This document shows, piece after piece, positions 15,494 to 18,461 of a stretch of 18,461 bases of DNA. The notes beneath the pieces were generated by a model. It was not told the origin of the DNA, searched no databases, and saw only the letters and a program-made list of their open reading frames with translations. The stretch is from Prevotellaceae bacterium UBA4336 (GTDB lineage: Bacteria; Bacteroidota; Bacteroidia; Bacteroidales; Bacteroidaceae). The first letter of the stretch is position 1, and the number at the start of each line of letters is the position of its first letter. The position numbers and the translations under genes were made by a program. The DNA is taken from NCBI GenBank assembly GCA_002394305.1, contig DGTM01000045.1, forward strand, positions 9,348 through 27,808, in the 5' to 3' direction.

Positions 15494-17035
15494 TTATTTG
15501 ACTGCCCAATCGTCTATTTTTCTTGTTGCGGTATTGAAGTTGAGTCCTATCTTGTAGAGGTGGCGTGGGTCGGAGGCGAAGGGGAGGGCATAGCCTTTTT
15601 CGTCTATCTGCTGGAGGGCAATGGCAGCGGACTGGTTCTTCTTCAGTTCCAGAATGTAGATGTAGTCATGCGTCTCAATGAGGATGTCCAGGCGGCCGTT
15701 GGTTGTGTGCCGTTCCACTTGAACGTAGAAGCCCAGGAGCTTGAAGAACACATAGAGGGTGTTCTGAAAGTAGATTTCCTCATCGCCGACCACCTGATAG
15801 TTCCCGTCGGCAAAGAGGGCTTGCAAGCGGCGCATGAAGCCTTCTGCATCGCCGGCCTCTATCTCCCGGACAAAGGCTGTGACGGAAAAGGCACTCTTGC
15901 TCTTTGTCTTGGGTGCATAGAAGGGATATATGAACTTGACGAATCCTTCCTCCACCTCCTTGTTGGGAAAGCCAAGCGTATAGACGTCGAATCGGGCATC
16001 ATAGGACTTGATGGTGAGGTAGCCGCTTTGGTAGATGAGCGGCAGCGGGTTTTCGTTCATCACGTCGATGCAGTTGAGGGTGTCTGTCGTGATTTCCTCG
16101 CGTGTCAGGTCTTCGAGCGGGTAGTCTGTCTTTTGCAGCTGGCGCACCAATATGGTGGGTGTGCCGGTCTCGAACCAATAGTCCTTGAATTGCAGGCGTG
16201 CCAGTGTGTTCAGCAGACTGAAGGGGTTGTAGATGCCTATGGTGTCGGGCTGGAAGTGATAGCCGTCGTAGCAATGTCTGAGGCGTGTATAGCATTCTTC
16301 CTTCGTCATGCTGTTGGCTGCTGCAAGCTCCGCAACACCTTCATCGAAGTAATGTCGCAGTTCTCTCTCCGATATACCACAGATATCGACATAGTCCTTG
16401 TCGAGCGACAAGTCCATAAGGTGGTTCAGGTCGCTGAACACGCTTACTTTGCCGAACTTGGTCACGCCGGTGAGGAAGGCGAACTGGATGTACTCGTCCA
16501 TCGTCTTGAGTACGCTGTAGAAGGGCTTGAGCTTCCGTCGGATGCTCTCTTGTGCCTTTGGGTCGTCTATGGTTTGGAGCAGTGGCTTGTCGTATTCGTC
16601 CACGAGGATGACCACCCGCTTCCCTGTTTGGTCATATACTTTCTTGATGATTTGCAGGAAGCGTTCTTCTGTTGCCCGTTCATGGTATTCATCGCCATAC
16701 TGCTTCTCCCATACTTCAAGGTGGCGGTTCATCTCTGCCTCCAGCGATTCAGCACCGACATAGTCACGTGCATTCAGGTCGAGGTACAGGACGGGATACG
16801 ACTTCCACTCGGTCTCCAGCTTGTCGATGGCAAGTCCCTTGAACAGTTCCTTGCGCCCTTCGAAGTAGGCACGCAGTGTGGAGAGGAAGAGCGACTTGCC
16901 AAACCTGCGTGGGCGCGACAAGAAATAGTAGGTGCCACTTTGTGCAAGCCGATATATTGTTGCTGTCTTATCGACGTAGGCAAAACCTTCGGCTCGTATT
17001 TTCTCAAAGTTTTGTATTCCTATGGGATATTTCAT
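15494..17035 (-). CDS. AAA-ATPase-like / PD-(D/E)XK nuclease-like protein (AAA-ATPase_like plus PDDEXK_9 type)
   Basis: The 513-residue protein starts at MKYPIGIQNFEKIRAEGFAY (ATG at 17035), the conserved N-terminus of this family; an upstream in-frame GTG at 17080 lies inside the epimerase tail and is rejected. The ATPase part has Walker A as RPRRFGKS (41-48) and Walker B as VVILVDEYDK (141-150), with the downstream family motif AFLTGVTKFGKVSVFSDLNH. The C-terminal nuclease-like domain keeps GRLDI and YILELKK, that is D450, 12 residues, then E463-L-K465, so the active-site pattern is intact. The family is abundant and multicopy in Bacteroidetes and related gut bacteria, and its function is unknown. 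Composition is intermediate. The gene starts 14 bp after the epimerase stop and is bracketed by a 54-bp direct repeat of the epimerase 3' end, suggesting it was inserted into the operon. It has no obvious role in glycan synthesis. Confidence 0.9.
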   Translation of the reverse strand: MKYPIGIQNFEKIRAEGFAYVDKTATIYRLAQSGTYYFLSRPRRFGKSLFLSTLRAYFEGRKELFKGLAIDKLETEWKSYPVLYLDLNARDYVGAESLEAEMNRHLEVWEKQYGDEYHERATEERFLQIIKKVYDQTGKRVVILVDEYDKPLLQTIDDPKAQESIRRKLKPFYSVLKTMDEYIQFAFLTGVTKFGKVSVFSDLNHLMDLSLDKDYVDICGISERELRHYFDEGVAELAAANSMTKEECYTRLRHCYDGYHFQPDTIGIYNPFSLLNTLARLQFKDYWFETGTPTILVRQLQKTDYPLEDLTREEITTDTLNCIDVMNENPLPLIYQSGYLTIKSYDARFDVYTLGFPNKEVEEGFVKFIYPFYAPKTKSKSAFSVTAFVREIEAGDAEGFMRRLQALFADGNYQVVGDEEIYFQNTLYVFFKLLGFYVQVERHTTNGRLDILIETHDYIYILELKKNQSAAIALQQIDEKGYALPFASDPRHLYKIGLNFNTATRKIDDWAVK

Positions 17036-17049
17036 GGCTGTATTGTCTG

Positions 17050-18147
17050 TTATTTTGTCCCGTAGTACCCTGCGTACCACTGGGCGAAGGCGCGGAGGCC
17101 TTGGCGGAGGGGGGTGGAGGGGCGGAAGCCGAAGTCGCGCTCCAGGGGCGTGGTGTCGGCATAGGTGACGGGGACGTCGCCGGGCTGCATGGGCACGAGC
17201 TCCTTGTGCGCCTCGAAGTCGTAGTCGGCTGGCAGCACGCCGGCCCGGATGAGCTCTTCCTGCAGGATGGTGACGAAGTCGAGGAGGTTCTCGGGCGAGT
17301 TGTTGCCGATGTTGTAGACCATGTAAGGGGGGACGGGCAGGCCGTCCTCGCCGGTCTGCTTCTCGGGTGCGTGCTGCATGACGCGCACTACGCCCTCCAC
17401 GATGTCGTCCACGTAGGTGAAGTCACGCTTGCAGTTGCCGTAGTTGAAGATCTGGATGGTCTTGCCCTGGCGGAGCTTGTTTGTGAAGCCGAAGTAGGCC
17501 ATGTCGGGGCGTCCGGCCGGGCCGTAGACGGTGAAGAAGCGCAGGCCGGTCGAGGGGATGTTGTAGAGCTTGCTGTAGGCGTGTGCCAGCAGTTCGTTGC
17601 TCTTCTTCGTGGCGGCGTAGAGGCTGACGGGGTTGTCCACCTTGTCGTCGGTGGAGTAGGGCACCTTCTTGTTCGAGCCGTAGACGCTGCTGCTGCTGGC
17701 ATAGACGAGGTGCTCCACGCCCTGGTAGCCGTCGCTCCCCGCGCCGTTGCGGTCGAGGCTGTGGCGGCAGGCCTCCAGGATGTTGTAGAAGCCGATGAGG
17801 TTGCTCTCGATGTAGGCGTCGGGGTTGGTGATGCTGTAGCGCACGCCGGCCTGGGCTGCCAGGTTGACCACGACGCTGGGCTTGTACTCGGCAAAGACGC
17901 GGTCCACGCAGGCGCGGTCGGCGATGGAGGCCTCGATGAACACCCAGTCGCGCCCCAGCGCTGCGATGCCGGCCAGCCGCTCGCGCTTGAGGCTGACGTC
18001 GTAGTAGTCTGTCACGGAGTCGATGCCGACGACCTTGATATCCTTGAAGTTCTTGAAGAGGCGCTGGACGAGGTTGCTGCCGATGAAGCCTGCGGCTCCG
18101 GTTACCAGAATGGTTTTGCCCTCGAGGGCGATGTTGTTGTTTACCAT
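17050..18147 (-). CDS. NAD-dependent epimerase, probable UDP-glucuronate 4-epimerase
   Basis: The 365-residue protein is an extended short-chain dehydrogenase/reductase. It has the NAD-binding GAAGFIG (17-23), the SSSVYG segment (152-157) and the catalytic Tyr177-x3-Lys181 in SLYAATKKSNELLAHAYSKL. The motif NLAAQAGVRYSITNPDAYIE and the C-terminal pattern PGDVPVTYADTTPLERDFGF are those of UDP-glucuronate 4-epimerases, which convert UDP-GlcA to UDP-GalA for capsule or O-antigen. It is cytosolic. It is the first gene after the promoter and supplies a precursor to the downstream transferases. Its 3' end (17053-17106) is one copy of a direct repeat that recurs at 15429-15490. It is very GC-rich (39 of 60 bases in 17881-17940). 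UDP-glucose 4-epimerase is the less likely alternative. Confidence 0.92.
   Translation of the reverse strand: MVNNNIALEGKTILVTGAAGFIGSNLVQRLFKNFKDIKVVGIDSVTDYYDVSLKRERLAGIAALGRDWVFIEASIADRACVDRVFAEYKPSVVVNLAAQAGVRYSITNPDAYIESNLIGFYNILEACRHSLDRNGAGSDGYQGVEHLVYASSSSVYGSNKKVPYSTDDKVDNPVSLYAATKKSNELLAHAYSKLYNIPSTGLRFFTVYGPAGRPDMAYFGFTNKLRQGKTIQIFNYGNCKRDFTYVDDIVEGVVRVMQHAPEKQTGEDGLPVPPYMVYNIGNNSPENLLDFVTILQEELIRAGVLPADYDFEAHKELVPMQPGDVPVTYADTTPLERDFGFRPSTPLRQGLRAFAQWYAGYYGTK
17053..17106 (-). repeat. Direct-repeat copy inside the 3' end of the epimerase gene
   Basis: This is the intact, coding copy of the 54-bp repeat described at 15429-15490. It encodes the last 18 residues of the epimerase, LRQGLRAFAQWYAGYYGTK in part. 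The two copies are about 1.6 kb apart in the same orientation, with the ATPase/nuclease gene exactly between them. In the 46 bp of 17053-17098 only two bases differ between copies. Confidence 0.93.
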
Positions 18148-18236
18148 AGTTTTATGCTGCGTTGTTTGTTTCAGATCTGTTCCCTTTGTTCATGCCCGGC
18201 ACATGATGCCCGTCGGCAATGCTGTATATTATCGTG

Positions 18237-18267
18237 CAAAGATACGGGTTTTTACATTAATTTGCAA
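18237..18267 (-). promoter_or_regulatory. Bacteroidetes-type promoter for the operon
   Basis: On the minus strand the -7 box reads TATCTTTG (18237-18244), an exact TAnnTTTG, with TTGC at 18264-18267 as the -33 element, 19 nt apart. Transcription should start near 18230, giving a leader of about 80 nt before the epimerase ATG. I found no equivalent box before the other genes whose upstream regions I read, so this probably drives the whole cluster. Strength and sigma factor are inferences. Confidence 0.8.
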
Positions 18268-18367
18268 GTGTTATTCGGAAAAAAACGCTTACTTTCCTTG
18301 GTTTCGCAGCGCTCCGGGCCTCTTTCCTGCGCTCGGTGCAAGGCAATCTGCCTCAATGGAATAAAGT

Positions 18368-18424
18368 GCCTGCCGCAGGAATGGAAAACCTTTTCCTCGT
18401 GGGGGGAAAGTCATCACGGCAGGC
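18368..18424. repeat. 8-bp inverted repeat with an inner hairpin upstream of the promoter
   Basis: GCCTGCCG (18368-18375) and CGGCAGGC (18417-18424) are perfect complements 41 nt apart. Inside the interval GGAAAA (18383-18388) can pair with TTTTCC (18391-18396). This could be a repetitive extragenic element, the end of an upstream transcription unit, or an operator-like site. No U-tract clearly marks it as a terminator. Confidence 0.5.
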
Positions 18425-18461
18425 CATAAAACAATTTTAGTGGCTTGGAAATATATTTCCG

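Larger units (their letters stand above)
18148..18461. other. 314-bp non-coding upstream region
   Basis: This stretch holds the operon promoter (18237-18267), an approximately 80-nt leader and, farther upstream, the inverted repeat at 18368-18424. I found no convincing gene on either strand: the long plus-strand frame that crosses it is antisense to the epimerase gene, and no start and ribosome-site combination stands out. No UpxY-type antiterminator gene or invertible promoter repeats are visible, but the window ends here. Confidence 0.6.

Noticed and set aside
15431..17065. 544-codon plus-strand open frame antisense to the ATPase/nuclease gene
   Set aside because: The opposite strand has full family motifs in a 513-residue frame, and the plus-strand product matches no fold I know. 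It is a shadow of that gene.
18202..18227. Imperfect inverted repeat in the epimerase leader as a riboswitch or hairpin
   Set aside because: Only about four base pairs close before mismatches; too weak to claim.
16876..18429. 517-codon plus-strand open frame over the epimerase gene and upstream region
   Set aside because: It is rich in Val, Ala, Gly and Asp, as expected from GC-rich antisense sequence, and it runs through the promoter region of a confirmed gene.
1..18461. CRISPR array, tRNA, rRNA, or transposase-bearing insertion sequence
   Set aside because: I saw no regularly spaced repeats, no tRNA-like cloverleaf and no transposase or integrase motifs, although a by-eye search for tRNA is not exhaustive.

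Overview
This window looks like part of a Bacteroidales genome, most plausibly Prevotella or a close relative. The reasons are: a promoter of the Bacteroidetes type (TTG, 19-20 nt spacer, TAnnTTTG) before the first gene; weak Shine-Dalgarno sequences; an AAA-ATPase/PD-(D/E)XK protein of a type abundant in this phylum; a CotH/lamin-tail secreted protein with a type IX secretion-like C-terminus; and a glutaminase-A-like (DUF4964/DUF5127) secreted protein. The genus is an inference.

Every supported gene is on the minus strand, so the locus reads from right to left. It is a surface polysaccharide (capsule or O-antigen type) gene cluster of the Wzx/Wzy kind. In order of transcription: a 314-bp upstream region with one good promoter; a UDP-glucuronate 4-epimerase-like enzyme; an AAA-ATPase/nuclease-like protein; a secreted CotH-like protein; a Wzy-like polymerase; a Wzx-like flippase; a GT4 glycosyltransferase; a hexapeptide acyltransferase; a second GT4; a second acyltransferase; a third GT4; two adjacent GT26 (WecG/TagA/CpsF) glycosyltransferases; an uncharacterised nucleotidyltransferase-fold protein; the polyprenyl-phosphate hexose-1-phosphate transferase that starts the repeat unit; and, running off the left edge, a secreted glutaminase-A-like protein. 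Many joints are ATGA overlaps or gaps under 20 bp, and I saw no second consensus promoter at the joints I checked, so one long operon is likely.

Inferred pathway: the epimerase supplies UDP-galacturonate. The WcaJ/WbaP-type enzyme loads a hexose phosphate onto undecaprenyl phosphate. The GT4 and GT26 enzymes extend the repeat unit and two acyltransferases probably decorate it. Wzx flips it and Wzy polymerises it. No Wza/Wzc export genes and no UpxY/UpxZ regulators are in the window.

Base composition divides the window. The right flank (epimerase) and left flank (second GT26 to glutaminase) are GC-rich, while the middle (first GT26 to CotH) is AT-richer. This fits an exchangeable serotype cassette between conserved ends. 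The left junction falls between the two GT26 paralogues. At the right end, the ATPase/nuclease gene is bracketed by a direct repeat of the last ~54 bp of the epimerase gene, a footprint of insertion or recombination. That is the most unusual structural feature I found.
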